A DNA stretch of 64,000 nucleotides from Rhizomicrobium sp. (GCA_025451875.1 JANWJQ010000020.1:28998-92997); one strand, 5' to 3'. Shown: positions 26,156 through 36,300, counted from the first letter of the stretch. Numbers and translations are program-made. The notes: a model not told the origin generated them from the letters alone.

Positions 26156-27226
26156 ATGCAGAGCAGGATGAAATCTTTTCTGGGCGGAGCGGCGGCTGCG
26201 GCGTTCCTGCTCTCGGCGGGGGGCGCCGATGCAGCACAGGACCGCAGTTGGACGAAACTTCCGCCGCAGAATTTCGATGCCCGCAATCTTGTTCTGGATC
26301 ATGTGATCGCCGACGTCACGGTGAGCGTGCGCGACGGCAAAGGGACATCGGTTCAAATCCAGGGGCCGCGCTATCTGGTCAACGACATGCACGCACAGGC
26401 CGGTGGCAGCACGCTTTCGATCACGGGTCCGTCCAACGACAACCACAATTTCAATGTCTGGGATGTGAGCAAGTGGTTTGACTATTCCGACGTCGGTGAC
26501 GACCAGAAGGTCCGGGTTTGGGTGACCGTTCCGCGCGGCAGCGATGTCAGCGCCAGGCACATGATCGGCGATCTCACCGTCGGTGACACCAACGGCCACC
26601 TCTATGTCGAAACCATCTCGTCTGACGTGAAGGTTGGCCGTGTCAGCGACGCCAAGCTCAAGGTTGTGGGTGGGGGCGACATCAGTGTCTCTTCGGTTCA
26701 GGGTATGCTTTCGCTCGACATCGCCGGTTCCGGGGATGTGCGGGTCGGCAATGTCGGCGGATCGGTCGCGATCACCGTTGCCGGTTCCGGCGACAGCTCC
26801 ATCAGCAATGTCGGCGGCGGCCTCAATGCGAATATCGCCGGTTCCGGCGATCTGAAGGTGGGCAACGTCAACGGCGCTGTCACGATTTCGATGGCTGGTT
26901 CGGGCGATGTGAGCATCGCCGGCGGCAAGGCCGATCCTTTGAAGGTCTCGATGGTGGGCGGCGGCGATCTGCGCTTTGGCGGCATGGCGGTCAATCCGAC
27001 GATCAGTTCGATGGGCGCGGGCGATGTCTGGATCAACGCCTATCAAGGCCATCTCAGTTCCAGCGGCATGGGCGACGTTCATATCGGCAGGGATAATGAC
27101 GATGGCGACCGTCACATTCCGGTGCCGCCCGCGCCTCCGGCTCCGCCTGCTGCCGTGAGCGCTCCGCCCGCGCCGCCGGCTCCTCCGGCGCCGCCCAAGC
27201 ATCACCGTCATGGCGACGACGACTGA
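26156..27226 (+). CDS. DUF2807 (head-GIN) secreted protein with Pro-rich tail
   Basis: 356 residues from the ATG at 26156, with AGGAGA about 12 bases upstream. Signal peptide (SFLGGAAAAAFLLSAGGADA). Residues about 120-315 are parallel-beta-helix-like repeats built on the unit IAGSGDVRVGNV (at least four near-copies containing AGSGD), typical of DUF2807/GIN proteins. The tail is PPAPPAPP-rich and ends HHRHGDDD, which could bind metal. The function of the family is unknown. It faces the MacAB-type operon, with one base between stop codons. Confidence 0.8.
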   Translation: MQSRMKSFLGGAAAAAFLLSAGGADAAQDRSWTKLPPQNFDARNLVLDHVIADVTVSVRDGKGTSVQIQGPRYLVNDMHAQAGGSTLSITGPSNDNHNFNVWDVSKWFDYSDVGDDQKVRVWVTVPRGSDVSARHMIGDLTVGDTNGHLYVETISSDVKVGRVSDAKLKVVGGGDISVSSVQGMLSLDIAGSGDVRVGNVGGSVAITVAGSGDSSISNVGGGLNANIAGSGDLKVGNVNGAVTISMAGSGDVSIAGGKADPLKVSMVGGGDLRFGGMAVNPTISSMGAGDVWINAYQGHLSSSGMGDVHIGRDNDDGDRHIPVPPAPPAPPAAVSAPPAPPAPPAPPKHHRHGDDD

Positions 27227-27227
27227 G

Positions 27228-28427
27228 CTACTCGTGCCGTAGTGCCTCGATAGGATCGAGGCGCGCGGCGCGGCGTGCCGGGAAATAGCCGAACGCCACG
27301 CCGACACCCGCCGAGAACAGCACGGCAATCACAACGATGCCGGGCTGGAAAACAAAAGGCAGCTTGAGGAAGTGCGCGGCCGTTGCCGATCCCGACAGGC
27401 CGATGATGATTCCGATCACCCCGCCCAATGCGCTCATCACAACCGCCTCGATCAGGAACTGCAGCAGCACATCGCGCTCGCGCGCGCCGATGGCAAGACG
27501 GATTCCGATCTCGCGTGTACGCTCGGTCACCGACACGAGCATCACATTCATGATGCCGATGCCGCCGACAAGAAGGCTGACGGCGGCGACGGCGGAAAGA
27601 AACGCCGTAAGAATGGCCGTGGTGGATTCCACCGTGCGCGCGATTTCCTGCATATCGTTGACGTCAAAATTGTCGGCTTCGCCCGCCACCAGATGCCGCC
27701 GCTCGCGCATCAGCCGCTCAAGCTCACCCTTGATATGTGACACGTCATTGGCGTTCTGCGCCGATACCAGGACGATGTTGACGTTCGTGTTGCCCGCGAG
27801 CCGCCTTTGCACGGCAGACAGCGGCATGACAACAACGTCGTCCTGATCCTGGCCAAAGGTCGATTGCCCCTTGGATTCCAGAAGCCCGATGATCTCGCAG
27901 GAGACTTTGTTGACGCGCATCTTTTCGCCGATCGGATTGGCGGTGCCGAACAATTCCTTGCGCACTGTCTCGCCGACGACGCAGGCGGCCTTGCCGCTGC
28001 GCAATTCGCCGAGCGTGAACTGACGTCCCGATGCCAGACGCCAATCGCGGGCGATGAACACCGCATTGGTAGATCCCGTCACCTGCGTCGAATGGTTTTT
28101 GCTGCCGTTCACGGCGATGGCCGATTGCTCGGCTTCGGGCGCAACGGCCGCCAGGCCCGGAATTTCGCGGGCGATGGCGTCCGCGTCGGCCGCGGTGAAG
28201 GGTGTAGAGCCCATCGGGGGGCCGCGCCGCGAGCCGGGAATGATAACCAGCAGATTGCGGCCCATATTGGCGATTTCGGATGTCACGCCCTTCGTCGCCG
28301 CGGTGCCCAGCGACACCATCGCGATGACCGCGCCAACGCCGATGATGATGCCCAGCGTGGTGAGGGCGGCGCGCATCAGATTGTTGCGGATCTCGCGCAG
28401 CGCCAGAAGAAATGCGTTCGCGATCAT
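27228..28427 (-). CDS. MacB-type ABC transporter permease
   Basis: 399 residues. N-terminal span (about residues 20-45, LTTLGIIIGVGAVIAMVSLG), a long periplasmic MacB_PCD domain (about 50-250), then three spans in the FtsX domain (AVSLLVGGIGIMNVMLVSVTER, a middle span near IIIGLSGSA and FVFQPGIVVIAVLFSAGVG). The TERTREIGIRLAIGAR coupling motif is exact to the family. Unlike MacB itself it has no fused ATPase; that is the next gene upstream, overlapping by four bases. Confidence 0.92.
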   Translation of the reverse strand: MIANAFLLALREIRNNLMRAALTTLGIIIGVGAVIAMVSLGTAATKGVTSEIANMGRNLLVIIPGSRRGPPMGSTPFTAADADAIAREIPGLAAVAPEAEQSAIAVNGSKNHSTQVTGSTNAVFIARDWRLASGRQFTLGELRSGKAACVVGETVRKELFGTANPIGEKMRVNKVSCEIIGLLESKGQSTFGQDQDDVVVMPLSAVQRRLAGNTNVNIVLVSAQNANDVSHIKGELERLMRERRHLVAGEADNFDVNDMQEIARTVESTTAILTAFLSAVAAVSLLVGGIGIMNVMLVSVTERTREIGIRLAIGARERDVLLQFLIEAVVMSALGGVIGIIIGLSGSATAAHFLKLPFVFQPGIVVIAVLFSAGVGVAFGYFPARRAARLDPIEALRHE

Positions 28428-29122
28428 GCGGTCCCCTTCGCCGTGTCCGAAACGATCCTGCCGTCGTGGAAGCGCACCTGCCGCCTGGCATAGGCGGCGA
28501 CATCTTCTTCATGCGTCACCAAGACAATGGTGATGCCGCTGTCGTCGTTCAGCTTGCGCAGCAGCGCCATGATCTCGTGACTTTTCTGGCTGTCGAGATT
28601 GCCTGTTGGTTCATCCGCGAACACCACGGACGGATGGGTGACGAGCGCACGGGCGATGGCGACGCGTTGCTGCTGGCCGCCCGACAGCTCTGCTGAGGTA
28701 TGATGGGCGCGATTGCCAAGACCCACTTGCTCCAGAACCTTCAGCGCCTGCGCATGCCGCTCGGCCTTGGGGACGCCGCGATAGACGAGGGGCAGTTCAA
28801 GATTTTCCACAGCGGTGGTCCGCTTCAGAAGATTGAAGCCCTGGAAAACGAAACCGATATAATAGCGGCGCAGCAAGGCAAGCTGATCGCGCGAGAGCGA
28901 GCCGACATCCGTGCCGCGGAAGAAGTAATGACCGCCCGTCGGCGTATCGAGGCAGCCCAGGATATTCATAGTGGTGGACTTGCCGGAGCCGGACGGACCC
29001 ATCACGGCGACGAATTCGCCGTCCTCAATGGTCAGATCGATGCCATCGAGCGCGTTCACCTGCGCTTCGCCGCTGCCATAGATTTTGGTCACGCCGCGAA
29101 GCTGGATGAGCGGCGTGCTCAT
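28424..29122 (-). CDS. ABC transporter ATP-binding protein, MacB/LolD type
   Basis: 232 residues. Walker [10 protein letters not shown], signature [15 protein letters not shown], Walker [13 protein letters not shown] and the H-loop VTHEE are intact. The subfamily matches export ATPases that power MacB/FtsX-type permeases. Overlaps its permease by four bases and the adaptor gene by four bases, so the three form one transcript: adaptor, ATPase, permease. Confidence 0.95.
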   Translation of the reverse strand: MSTPLIQLRGVTKIYGSGEAQVNALDGIDLTIEDGEFVAVMGPSGSGKSTTMNILGCLDTPTGGHYFFRGTDVGSLSRDQLALLRRYYIGFVFQGFNLLKRTTAVENLELPLVYRGVPKAERHAQALKVLEQVGLGNRAHHTSAELSGGQQQRVAIARALVTHPSVVFADEPTGNLDSQKSHEIMALLRKLNDDSGITIVLVTHEEDVAAYARRQVRFHDGRIVSDTAKGTA

Positions 29123-30300
29123 TTTTTGGTGTCGGGTTGCTTGATGTCGGTGACGACTTTGTCGCCGGCCTTCAGGTCGCCGGAGAGAACTTGCGTCGAG
29201 CGGCCGTCGGTCGGGCCGAGCTTCAGATCGTGCGGCTTCAGGGTGCGCCCATCCTCGACCCAGACGCGGCCTTCACTCGCCTCGCTGGGCGGTGGCGGCG
29301 CCGTTTTGGAAACCTCTTCGGGCGCGATGAAGCGCAGCGCCGCGTTCGGCACCATCAGCGTTTCGGCGATCTTGGCGGCGGTGATCGTCGCCGTTGCCGT
29401 CATGCCGGGCTTCAGCAGCAAGCTCTTGTTCTGCACCAGCAGCACGCCGCGATAGGTGACGACGTTGTTGGTGGTCTGTGGCGCGTTGTGCACGGAGATC
29501 AGCGTCGCCGGGAAGTTGCGATTGGGATAGGCGTCCACGGTGAAGTTGGCATGCTGGCCGGGCCGGACCGCGCCGACATCGGCTTCGTCGATATCGACGT
29601 CCAGTTCCATCTGCGAAAGATCGCTCGCCAGCGTGAACAGCACCGGCGTCGTCATCGCGGCGACGAGCGTCTGGCCGACGGCGACTTTCTTGTCCAGCAC
29701 TACGCCATTGATCGGGGAGAAGATGGTGGCCTTGCTCAGCTGTGTTTCGAAAGACTTCACTTGCGCCTGCGCCAGCGCGACGCCGGCCTTGGCGCGGCCA
29801 AAATCGCCGGTGGCGACATCGTATTCCTGCGGCGACACGGCGTTGCTTTTGCGCAGCTTGGCATAGCGCGAGATCGTCTGTTGATCCTGCTGCAGCGTCG
29901 CGCGCGATTGCGCCAGCGTGGCGCGCGCCTGATCGAGTTGCGCCTGGATCGCGTCGGTGTTGATCTTGGCGAGCTTCTCGCCCTTGGTTACGTGGTCATT
30001 GTAGTCGGCATAGAGCGCGTCGATGCGCCCCGATACTTCCGATCCGACATCCACCTGGTCGCGCGGGGCCAGCGTGCCGGTCGCGCTGACCGTGATCGAC
30101 AAGGGCCCGCGCGTCAGCTCGGCGGTGACATATTGCTCGGGCTTCGAGCCGCCGAAGACGAAGAACAGCAGGATGAGAAAAGCGAGCGCGCCGCCGGCCG
30201 CGATGGCGATCTGCTTGCGCGAGAAGCGGGCGAGGCGGGTGTTCAACCCCAGCCGGCTGATCATGTCGGTATCGGGGGTGGGCGGCGTCTGATCGTTCAA
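29119..30300 (-). CDS. Periplasmic adaptor of the MacAB-type exporter
   Basis: 393 residues. One N-terminal span (about residues 31-48, IAIAAGGALAFLILLFFVFGG), a biotinyl-lipoyl half domain (SGRIDALYADYNDHVTKGEKLAKI), a coiled-coil hairpin (about 115-165, rich in Q/A/R), and beta-barrel and membrane-proximal domains. This is the HlyD/MacA architecture. The substrate is unknown (macrolide, peptide and LPS-like exports are known in the family), and no outer-membrane TolC-like gene is adjacent. Confidence 0.92.
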   Translation of the reverse strand: MNDQTPPTPDTDMISRLGLNTRLARFSRKQIAIAAGGALAFLILLFFVFGGSKPEQYVTAELTRGPLSITVSATGTLAPRDQVDVGSEVSGRIDALYADYNDHVTKGEKLAKINTDAIQAQLDQARATLAQSRATLQQDQQTISRYAKLRKSNAVSPQEYDVATGDFGRAKAGVALAQAQVKSFETQLSKATIFSPINGVVLDKKVAVGQTLVAAMTTPVLFTLASDLSQMELDVDIDEADVGAVRPGQHANFTVDAYPNRNFPATLISVHNAPQTTNNVVTYRGVLLVQNKSLLLKPGMTATATITAAKIAETLMVPNAALRFIAPEEVSKTAPPPPSEASEGRVWVEDGRTLKPHDLKLGPTDGRSTQVLSGDLKAGDKVVTDIKQPDTKK

Positions 30301-30353
30301 GAAATCGACTTTCGAAAACCCCGGCTCTTATCTCTGTATCCCCGTGGGATAGG

Positions 30354-31886
30354 TCAAGTCCCGGAGCAGCGCCCCTTCTGGATTAAAATGTAATTCATCG
30401 TGTTGCGGTGCGTTTTGCTGGTCAGCAGGGCCGCATTCACGTCGCCGCGCGTGGTGGCATCCTTGATGGTGACCGCGTAGTTGGCGGCGAGATAGTCAGT
30501 GAGGTCTTTGGGCGGTGCGTGATCGCCGTCCCAGACCAGAAGGCAGGGGCCGGAAACCGGCGGCCCGAACACCTGCACCGGATAACCGGGCGTCACCACG
30601 CGCGCTTGCGGGAAGACGCCGCGCAGGTTACCGCCCAGATCATAGGTCCCCGCGAGGATCGTTCCATGGTCGAAACCGGCGCGGCTGAAGGCGCGCGCAT
30701 AGGTCTTCATCGGCCAGTATTCGCGGCATTCCTTGCAGTTCTTTGCATGCGTCTCATAGACGCCGACACGCGCGCCGACGACACCAAGTGCAAAGACCAG
30801 CGCGATGGCAGCGAAGATCTTGTTATTGCGATCGTTCACGCCAGCGATGCGCGCGCGCAGGAAGAGATAGATCGGTAGCGGCATCGCCACCTGATGCATC
30901 CAGCGCGCCTTGAAAGCTTCGGTGCCAATGAAGAAAACAGCCACCAGCATCATCAGCATGCCGGCGAGCATCGTGATTTCGTAAAGCCGCAGCCAATCAA
31001 GGTCGTCATTGTCCGTGACGACAAGCTTCTTGCAGGCGCGCCAATAGAGAAGCGGGAAGATAACGATGAAAGGCAGGCCGAAGCTGATAAGCGCCCAGAC
31101 GAGGTCACCCGTGCCGATCAGCCAGTTCACTGGCGAGAATTCCGGCCCCTGTCCCTTAGTGATGGTCTTGGCGAGAGTGAAGAGCGAATATTCATTCGCA
31201 TAAGACCACCACACATAAGGCGCGATGATCGCCAGCGTGAGGACGATCGCAAGTATCAGTGGCCCGATCTTTATGCGGGCGCGAAAGCGCGGGGTCAGAG
31301 CGACGCCGATGGCAAACGCCACCGGCAAAACCAGAAACACATACTTGGAGAGAATGCCCAGACCGGTGATTGCCGCCAGCAGCAGATAATCGCGCGGGCT
31401 TCCGTTTGTGAGCACGTGCGTGCCGACCCACAGGAACGCCGCCAGCATCGTCGCCAGCAGAACCGTGTGCATCAGATCGACAAGCGGTAGCCATCCCATC
31501 ACGAATGTGGTGAGCAGCCCGAAGGTCGCGAGCGCCGCCATGCGCGTGTCGCGGATAACGATGCGGGCGGCGGCAAAATAGGCGGCAAGGCCGCCCGCCA
31601 TGATGACGTATTTGAGCAAAAAGAAAGCGGCGCGGCTGTTGTTCGTTGCGGTCAGCGTTCCCCAACTCAACCATGTGATGAGCGGCGGATGGCGGAAGCG
31701 ATAACCCCATTGCAGGCTCTGGCCGAACAACATCTGTTCGGATTCATCCAGCGTGAAATTGGGAGAGAGCAGATAGCGCACCAGAAAATGCACGGCGCAG
31801 TAAAGAGCCAGGAAGGCGACGACGCTGGAAGGCTCCGCGAGGTCGGACCAGATATCGCGGCGCTTGCGCTTCGTTGCAGCCGTCAT
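30354..31886 (-). CDS. GT39-family polyprenol-sugar transferase, ArnT-like
   Basis: 510 residues with about ten to twelve hydrophobic spans. The first periplasmic loop contains FTLDESEQMLFGQSLQWGY, with the acidic residue expected of the GT39/GT83 fold, and RHPPLITWLSW. These enzymes transfer sugar from an undecaprenyl carrier to a periplasmic acceptor such as lipid A or protein. It overlaps the GT2 gene by four bases, and the GT2 enzyme would make the lipid-linked sugar it uses. Confidence 0.88.
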   Translation of the reverse strand: MTAATKRKRRDIWSDLAEPSSVVAFLALYCAVHFLVRYLLSPNFTLDESEQMLFGQSLQWGYRFRHPPLITWLSWGTLTATNNSRAAFFLLKYVIMAGGLAAYFAAARIVIRDTRMAALATFGLLTTFVMGWLPLVDLMHTVLLATMLAAFLWVGTHVLTNGSPRDYLLLAAITGLGILSKYVFLVLPVAFAIGVALTPRFRARIKIGPLILAIVLTLAIIAPYVWWSYANEYSLFTLAKTITKGQGPEFSPVNWLIGTGDLVWALISFGLPFIVIFPLLYWRACKKLVVTDNDDLDWLRLYEITMLAGMLMMLVAVFFIGTEAFKARWMHQVAMPLPIYLFLRARIAGVNDRNNKIFAAIALVFALGVVGARVGVYETHAKNCKECREYWPMKTYARAFSRAGFDHGTILAGTYDLGGNLRGVFPQARVVTPGYPVQVFGPPVSGPCLLVWDGDHAPPKDLTDYLAANYAVTIKDATTRGDVNAALLTSKTHRNTMNYILIQKGRCSGT

Positions 31887-32683
31887 GTTCGCGCTATTTC
31901 CTCGGCTTCGGCGGGCGTGCCGCGGCGCATCAGCCAGAATACGCCGAGCAGATCGAAGATGCCTGCCGCGAGGCGGTCGAAGAAGCCATATTTGGAAACA
32001 CCGGCCACGCGCGCGCGGTCCTCGATGTCCACCTGCAGAATGCTGTAGCCGCTACGCCGCGTCAGCGCCGGCAGGAAGCGATGCATGCCATCGAAAAACG
32101 GGAAGCGTTGCGCGACCGGTGTGCGGATCAGTTTGAATCCGCAGCCGGTGTCCTTGGTGTCGTCGCGCAGCAGGTTGCGACGGATCAGATTGGCGGTCCG
32201 CGACGACAGCCATTTGACCGCGCCGTCATTACGCCGCTTGCGGACACCCGCCACGATTCCGAGTTTGGGATCGGGCATCGGCGCGTGGATCATCTTCCAG
32301 ACGCGTGCGACGTCCTGGGGATCGTTCTGCCGGTCGCCGTCCAGCGTCTGCACCCAAGGCGCGCGCGCGGCGAAGAAGCCGGTCACAAGCCCCGCGCTTT
32401 TTCCCGAACGCTTCAAATGATGGAAGAGGCGTATATTGGGATCGAGCGCTGCGGCCTGCTCCATTTCCGCCGGCGATGAATCGGATGAGCCGTCATCGAT
32501 GAAGATGAGTTCATAGCGGCACACCCCCATGAGGGCTGCCCGGACCTCTTCGGCCAGGGGCAGGATGTTTCCGGCCTCGTTGAAGACGGGCACGATGACG
32601 GAAAGTTCGGGCGCGGGGTCTGCGGCCACAAGATGTGCCCTTTTGTCGAGGAATGGCGTCCATATCGTGGATCGCCGTCCCAT
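31883..32683 (-). CDS. GT2-family glycosyltransferase, polyprenyl-phosphate type
   Basis: 266 residues from the ATG at 32683, chosen because the GT2 domain begins soon after ([17 protein letters not shown]); upstream in-frame codons have no match and would run under the divergent PBP1A start. Catalytic acidic motifs [10 protein letters not shown] and [11 protein letters not shown] (DGD in the DXD position) are present. It ends in one hydrophobic stretch ([14 protein letters not shown]). DPMS/ArnC relatives load a sugar onto undecaprenyl phosphate. It is paired with the GT39 gene, suggesting glycan modification of the envelope. Confidence 0.88.
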   Translation of the reverse strand: MGRRSTIWTPFLDKRAHLVAADPAPELSVIVPVFNEAGNILPLAEEVRAALMGVCRYELIFIDDGSSDSSPAEMEQAAALDPNIRLFHHLKRSGKSAGLVTGFFAARAPWVQTLDGDRQNDPQDVARVWKMIHAPMPDPKLGIVAGVRKRRNDGAVKWLSSRTANLIRRNLLRDDTKDTGCGFKLIRTPVAQRFPFFDGMHRFLPALTRRSGYSILQVDIEDRARVAGVSKYGFFDRLAAGIFDLLGVFWLMRRGTPAEAEEIART

Positions 32684-32765
32684 AGCAAGTTTGAGATGTT
32701 TAACGCCTGTTAACCCTCTGGGCCTAGAAAAATCGCTGCTTTTCAATGGTTGGCGGCGCGGGCCG

Positions 32766-34856
32766 ATGGCGAAGAAGAAAAAGTCCAAGCGCAAGGTCGA
32801 GCCACAGTTCGAGCGGCGCATCAAGACGATCGCCGAGCGCGAGCCGCCCGAGCCTGACTATTACGACGACGAAGAAGAAGACGATTACGAGCCCCAACAG
32901 CATTCGCGCCGCGCATCGCACGATGAAGAGGATTCGGGCAGGCCGCAGCGCAGCTGGCCTTATGTTCTGGCGCTATTGTTCGCCTGGGGCATCATTGGCG
33001 GTGCGGTGTTCTTCTCGCACTGGATTTCGGAGCTGCCCGATACGCGTGGCCTTCTCGCACAGGGCCCCTCACATGACATCACCATTCTCGATGTGCATGG
33101 ACGCCAGATCGCAAGGCGGGGGCTGACGCATGGAACGATGGTGGATGTGTCCAATCTGCCGTCTTATGTGCCCGAGGCATTTATCGCGATCGAGGATCGC
33201 CGCTTTCGCGATCATTTCGGTCTCGATCCCATCGGTCTTGCGCGTGCCGCCTTCGAGAACATGATCGCCGGGCATGTGACGCAAGGCGGATCGACGCTTA
33301 CGCAGCAGCTTGCGAAAAATCTCTTCCTCGATCCGAAACGCACCTTCGAGCGCAAGACGCAGGAAGCGTTCCTCGCGCTCTATCTGGAGTCGCGCTACAC
33401 CAAGGATCAGATTCTCACGCTCTATCTCAACCGCGTCTATTTCGGCGATGGGGTGACCGGCATCGAAGCGGCCGCGGAGGCTTTCTTTGGAAAGCCGGCA
33501 TCGCAGCTCACGCTTCCCGAAGCGGCCATGCTCGCGGGTTCTGTGAAAGCGCCTACACGCTACAATCCGGTCTTCCATGCAGATGCATCGGTGACGCGTG
33601 GCGCTGTTGTGCTGCGCGCGATGGAGAATGCGGGCTTCATCACCGATGGTCAGCGCGCGGCAGCGCAGGCCACGCGGCCGCGCGTCGTGCGCGATACGGC
33701 CACGGATGGCTCGGGCTATTTTTCCGACTGGGTCGTCAGCCAGATCGACAATTATGTCGGAAGCATCACCGAACCGGTTGTCGTGCAGACGACATTTGAT
33801 TTGACGACACAAGAAGAAGCCGAGCGCGCCGTGGCGCGGAATTTCGCGCAATATGCCGCCAAGCTTCATGCAAGCCAGGCCGCACTTGTTGCGATGACGC
33901 CCAATGGCGCGATCCGCGCCATGGTCGGTGGCCGCGCATACGCACAGAGCCCTTACAACCGCGCGACGTCCGCGTTGCGCCAGCCGGGATCGGCGTTCAA
34001 GCCGTTCCTCTATCTCACCGCGTTCGAACACGGCCACAAGCCATCCGACATGATGAATGACGGGCCTATCAATATTCACGGCTGGAAGCCCGGTAATTAC
34101 GAAGGTCACTTCGAAGGGGAGATGACTCTCACGCATGCCTTCGCGAAATCGTCCAACGTCGTGGCGGCGCAACTAATTGTCGAAGTCGGTCCGAAGGCGG
34201 TTGCGAAAACCGCGCATCGTCTCGGCATCAATTCCAGCCTGCTTGCGGTGCCGTCGCTGGCGCTGGGCTCGTCCGCCGTGACGCCGCTCGAGCTCACAGC
34301 CGCTTATGCACCCTTCGCCAATGGCGGCAATGCCGTTATTCCTTATGGCATCAGCGCCATCGCGACGAAGAAGGGCAAGCTGATCTGGGAGCGCAAAGGC
34401 TCCGGCCGCGGCCGCGTGATGTCGGAAGAGAATGCGGCGGAAGTCGTGAGCTTGATGACGGAAGTCGTCGCAACCGGCACTGGCAAGGCGGCGCGATTGG
34501 ATGAACGCCCAAGCGCCGGCAAGACCGGCACAACGCAGGACTTCCACGATGCCTGGTTCGTCGGCTTCACTGCCGATCTTGTCACCGGGGTTTGGGTCGG
34601 CAATGACGACAACTCGTCCATGGTGCATTCGACCGGCGGCGTGTTGCCTGCGCATGTGTTCCACAGCTTCATGGAAGACGCTGAGAAGGGCCTTCCCGTG
34701 AAACCGCTTTCGGCCATTGCTGCGATGCCGGTTGCCGAAGTGCCGTCCGACGCAACACCGGTTACTCCGGCAGCCGAGAAGCCGCCTGCGACCATTGAGG
34801 ATATCCTCAACCGTCTCGCGGGCACGGGAACGCAATCGTCGGTTACGCCGCAATAA
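32766..34856 (+). CDS. Penicillin-binding protein 1A (class A)
   Basis: 696 residues from the ATG at 32766. A highly charged cytoplasmic tail (basic [10 protein letters not shown] then acidic [13 protein letters not shown]) precedes one span at about residues 66-85 ([20 protein letters not shown]). The GT51 glycosyltransferase has its catalytic Glu in [13 protein letters not shown] (about 142), with [12 protein letters not shown]. The transpeptidase has SAFK (Ser about 408), SSN and KTGTT (about 585). It polymerises and cross-links peptidoglycan. Divergent from the GT2 gene. Confidence 0.93.
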   Translation: MAKKKKSKRKVEPQFERRIKTIAEREPPEPDYYDDEEEDDYEPQQHSRRASHDEEDSGRPQRSWPYVLALLFAWGIIGGAVFFSHWISELPDTRGLLAQGPSHDITILDVHGRQIARRGLTHGTMVDVSNLPSYVPEAFIAIEDRRFRDHFGLDPIGLARAAFENMIAGHVTQGGSTLTQQLAKNLFLDPKRTFERKTQEAFLALYLESRYTKDQILTLYLNRVYFGDGVTGIEAAAEAFFGKPASQLTLPEAAMLAGSVKAPTRYNPVFHADASVTRGAVVLRAMENAGFITDGQRAAAQATRPRVVRDTATDGSGYFSDWVVSQIDNYVGSITEPVVVQTTFDLTTQEEAERAVARNFAQYAAKLHASQAALVAMTPNGAIRAMVGGRAYAQSPYNRATSALRQPGSAFKPFLYLTAFEHGHKPSDMMNDGPINIHGWKPGNYEGHFEGEMTLTHAFAKSSNVVAAQLIVEVGPKAVAKTAHRLGINSSLLAVPSLALGSSAVTPLELTAAYAPFANGGNAVIPYGISAIATKKGKLIWERKGSGRGRVMSEENAAEVVSLMTEVVATGTGKAARLDERPSAGKTGTTQDFHDAWFVGFTADLVTGVWVGNDDNSSMVHSTGGVLPAHVFHSFMEDAEKGLPVKPLSAIAAMPVAEVPSDATPVTPAAEKPPATIEDILNRLAGTGTQSSVTPQ

Positions 34857-34892
34857 GTTGCGAAGAGAAGCAGCGCTCAATAGGTTGCGCGC

Positions 34893-35507
34893 ATGCGCTC
34901 GCCTACCGAGATTCTCTACAATTTTCACTGGGTCGTTCCCGGCGAGGCCGCGCGTTCCGCGCAGGCCTATCTTGGGTTTCTCGGACCGTTTCTGTCGGGG
35001 CATGGCATTCGCAGCGTCATCAATCTGCGTGGGCCGAACGAAGATTTCCGCTGGTGGCGTTCCGAAAAACGTGTGACCGCTGCGCGCGGCATCGCTCATT
35101 TCGATACAATGCTGAATTCGCGCCGCCTGCCGACAAAGCAGATGCTGCTCGATCTCATCTCCGCCTTCGATACTGCGCCCAAACCTTTGCTCGTCAAATG
35201 TTCGGGCGGGCAAGATCGCTCAAGTTTCGCGGGCGCGCTTTATATCGTGCATCGCAAAGGCTGGACGGCATTCGATGAAGCGCTGATGCAATTTGCGCGC
35301 TGGCCCTATCTGCACCGTCCCAAGGCGCAGCAACGCTGGTTGAAGCCATTCCTGACATTCGCGCGCGACGACGCCAAGGGAAAGCCGATCGCGCAATGGA
35401 TTGGCGAGAGCTATACCGACAAGCGGCTCAAGGCATGGCTGGAAGCAAACGATTTGGGCGATGCGTTTCGCGGTCTCTATCTGCCCGGAACGGCGCCCGG
35501 AGCCTGA
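34893..35507 (+). CDS. Dual-specificity/tyrosine phosphatase-like protein
   Basis: 204 residues. The cysteine phosphatase loop C-x5-R is KCSGGQDRSS with nucleophile Cys103, preceded by IRSVINLRGPNEDFRWW, the usual N-terminal strand of bacterial DSP-like enzymes. A C-terminal helical extension of 60 residues follows. The substrate is unknown (phosphoprotein, phosphoinositide or nucleotide are possible). It follows PBP1A by 36 bases and precedes alkB by three bases, so the three could share a transcript. Confidence 0.82.
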   Translation: MRSPTEILYNFHWVVPGEAARSAQAYLGFLGPFLSGHGIRSVINLRGPNEDFRWWRSEKRVTAARGIAHFDTMLNSRRLPTKQMLLDLISAFDTAPKPLLVKCSGGQDRSSFAGALYIVHRKGWTAFDEALMQFARWPYLHRPKAQQRWLKPFLTFARDDAKGKPIAQWIGESYTDKRLKAWLEANDLGDAFRGLYLPGTAPGA

Positions 35508-35510
35508 GCG

Positions 35511-36134
35511 ATGCTGCGCGCATCGAAGCTCACCGTTGCCGACGGCGTGTTCCTCTGGCCCGGCGCCCTGGACATGAAAACTCAAAGCGATCTCGTCGCG
35601 GAGATTTTCCGGAAAATCGAAGATGCGCCGTTCTATCGGCCGGTCATGCCGGGATCGGGCAAAGCCTTCTCCGTGGAAGAGACGAATTTTGGTCCCCTCG
35701 GTTGGATATCCGACCGCAGCGGCTATCGCTACGAGCCTGCGCATCCGGTGACGAAGCGGCCATGGCCTTCGATTCCGAAACTGCTGCTGAATTTATGGGA
35801 CGAAGCGACGGGTTATGCCGCGCCGCCGGAGTGTTGCCTGGTCAATCTCTATCGCGGGCCGGCGAAGATGGGCCTTCATCAAGACAGGGACGAGGCGGCG
35901 CTCGGTGCGCCCGTGCTTTCCGTGTCGCTGGGCGAGGAGGCCGTCTTCCGGATTGGGGTCACCAGCCGCAAAGGGCCTACCAGGAGCGTGAAATTGGCTT
36001 CTGGCGACGTCCTGACTTTCGGAGGACCTGCCCGGCTGGCCTATCACGGGATCGACCGGGTCGTGGCCGGGACGTCTCGACTCATTCCGGGTGGGGGACG
36101 GATCAACCTGACCCTGCGTCGGATAACATCCTGA
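35511..36134 (+). CDS. alkB: Alpha-ketoglutarate-dependent DNA dioxygenase AlkB
   Basis: 207 residues. Fe(II) ligands His123 and Asp125 (GLHQDRDE) are clear, with the distal histidine in RLAYHGIDRV and the 2OG-binding arginines in GRINLTLRR. NLYRGPAKMG is the family strand before the metal site. It repairs 1-methyladenine and 3-methylcytosine by oxidative demethylation. Starts three bases after the phosphatase gene, an arrangement I have no explanation for. Confidence 0.93.
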   Translation: MLRASKLTVADGVFLWPGALDMKTQSDLVAEIFRKIEDAPFYRPVMPGSGKAFSVEETNFGPLGWISDRSGYRYEPAHPVTKRPWPSIPKLLLNLWDEATGYAAPPECCLVNLYRGPAKMGLHQDRDEAALGAPVLSVSLGEEAVFRIGVTSRKGPTRSVKLASGDVLTFGGPARLAYHGIDRVVAGTSRLIPGGGRINLTLRRITS

Positions 36135-36140
36135 TCTTGC

Positions 36141-36177
36141 AAATAAAAAGACGCCCGATCGGGGGGCCGACCGGGCG
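36141..36177 (-). terminator. Strong rho-independent terminator
   Basis: CGCCCGGTCGG and CCGATCGGGCG pair over 11 bp with one G-U and a CCCC loop, followed on the minus strand by TCTTTTTATTT. No coding gene ends near it on that strand (the nearest stop is at 36397), which is why a separate small transcript is suspected. Confidence 0.85.
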
Positions 36178-36300
36178 CCGTGCGCCGTTACGCGCGGGTA
36201 CCGGGAGGGGATGACCGGTACCTTCGAAGGGGCGACGCCCAGCGTGCGAGCGGGGGGGCAGTGCCTGCTGGACGATGATCGCCCTTCCGAGGACAAACCT
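36141..36300 (-). ncRNA. Candidate small RNA with three stem-loops
   Basis: Read on the minus strand, this 160-base stretch folds into (a) a long arm pairing 221-235 with 279-292, extended by CGTCCAGC/GCTGGGCG (236-243 with 267-274) and a C-rich apical loop; (b) a perfect 8-bp GGTACCGG/CCGGTACC hairpin (197-204 with 215-222; offsets from 36000) whose loop is UCAUCCCCUC; and (c) a terminator at 36152-36177. Both upper loops are C-rich and resemble anti-Shine-Dalgarno loops. TTGCAA-N17-TAGGTT at 36302-36325 could be its promoter. It does not match SRP RNA, RNase P RNA, tmRNA or 6S RNA by eye. It may instead be the processed 3' UTR of the MOSC gene. Confidence 0.5.

Noticed and set aside
29137-30393. 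418-residue open frame on the plus strand
   Set aside because: It lies antisense to the well-supported periplasmic adaptor gene, has Arg/His-rich composition typical of GC-rich shadow frames, and no domain.
32701-32716. TTAA-N6-TTAA upstream of PBP1A, considered as a CtrA box
   Set aside because: Spacing is six, not seven, so it does not fit the CtrA consensus.
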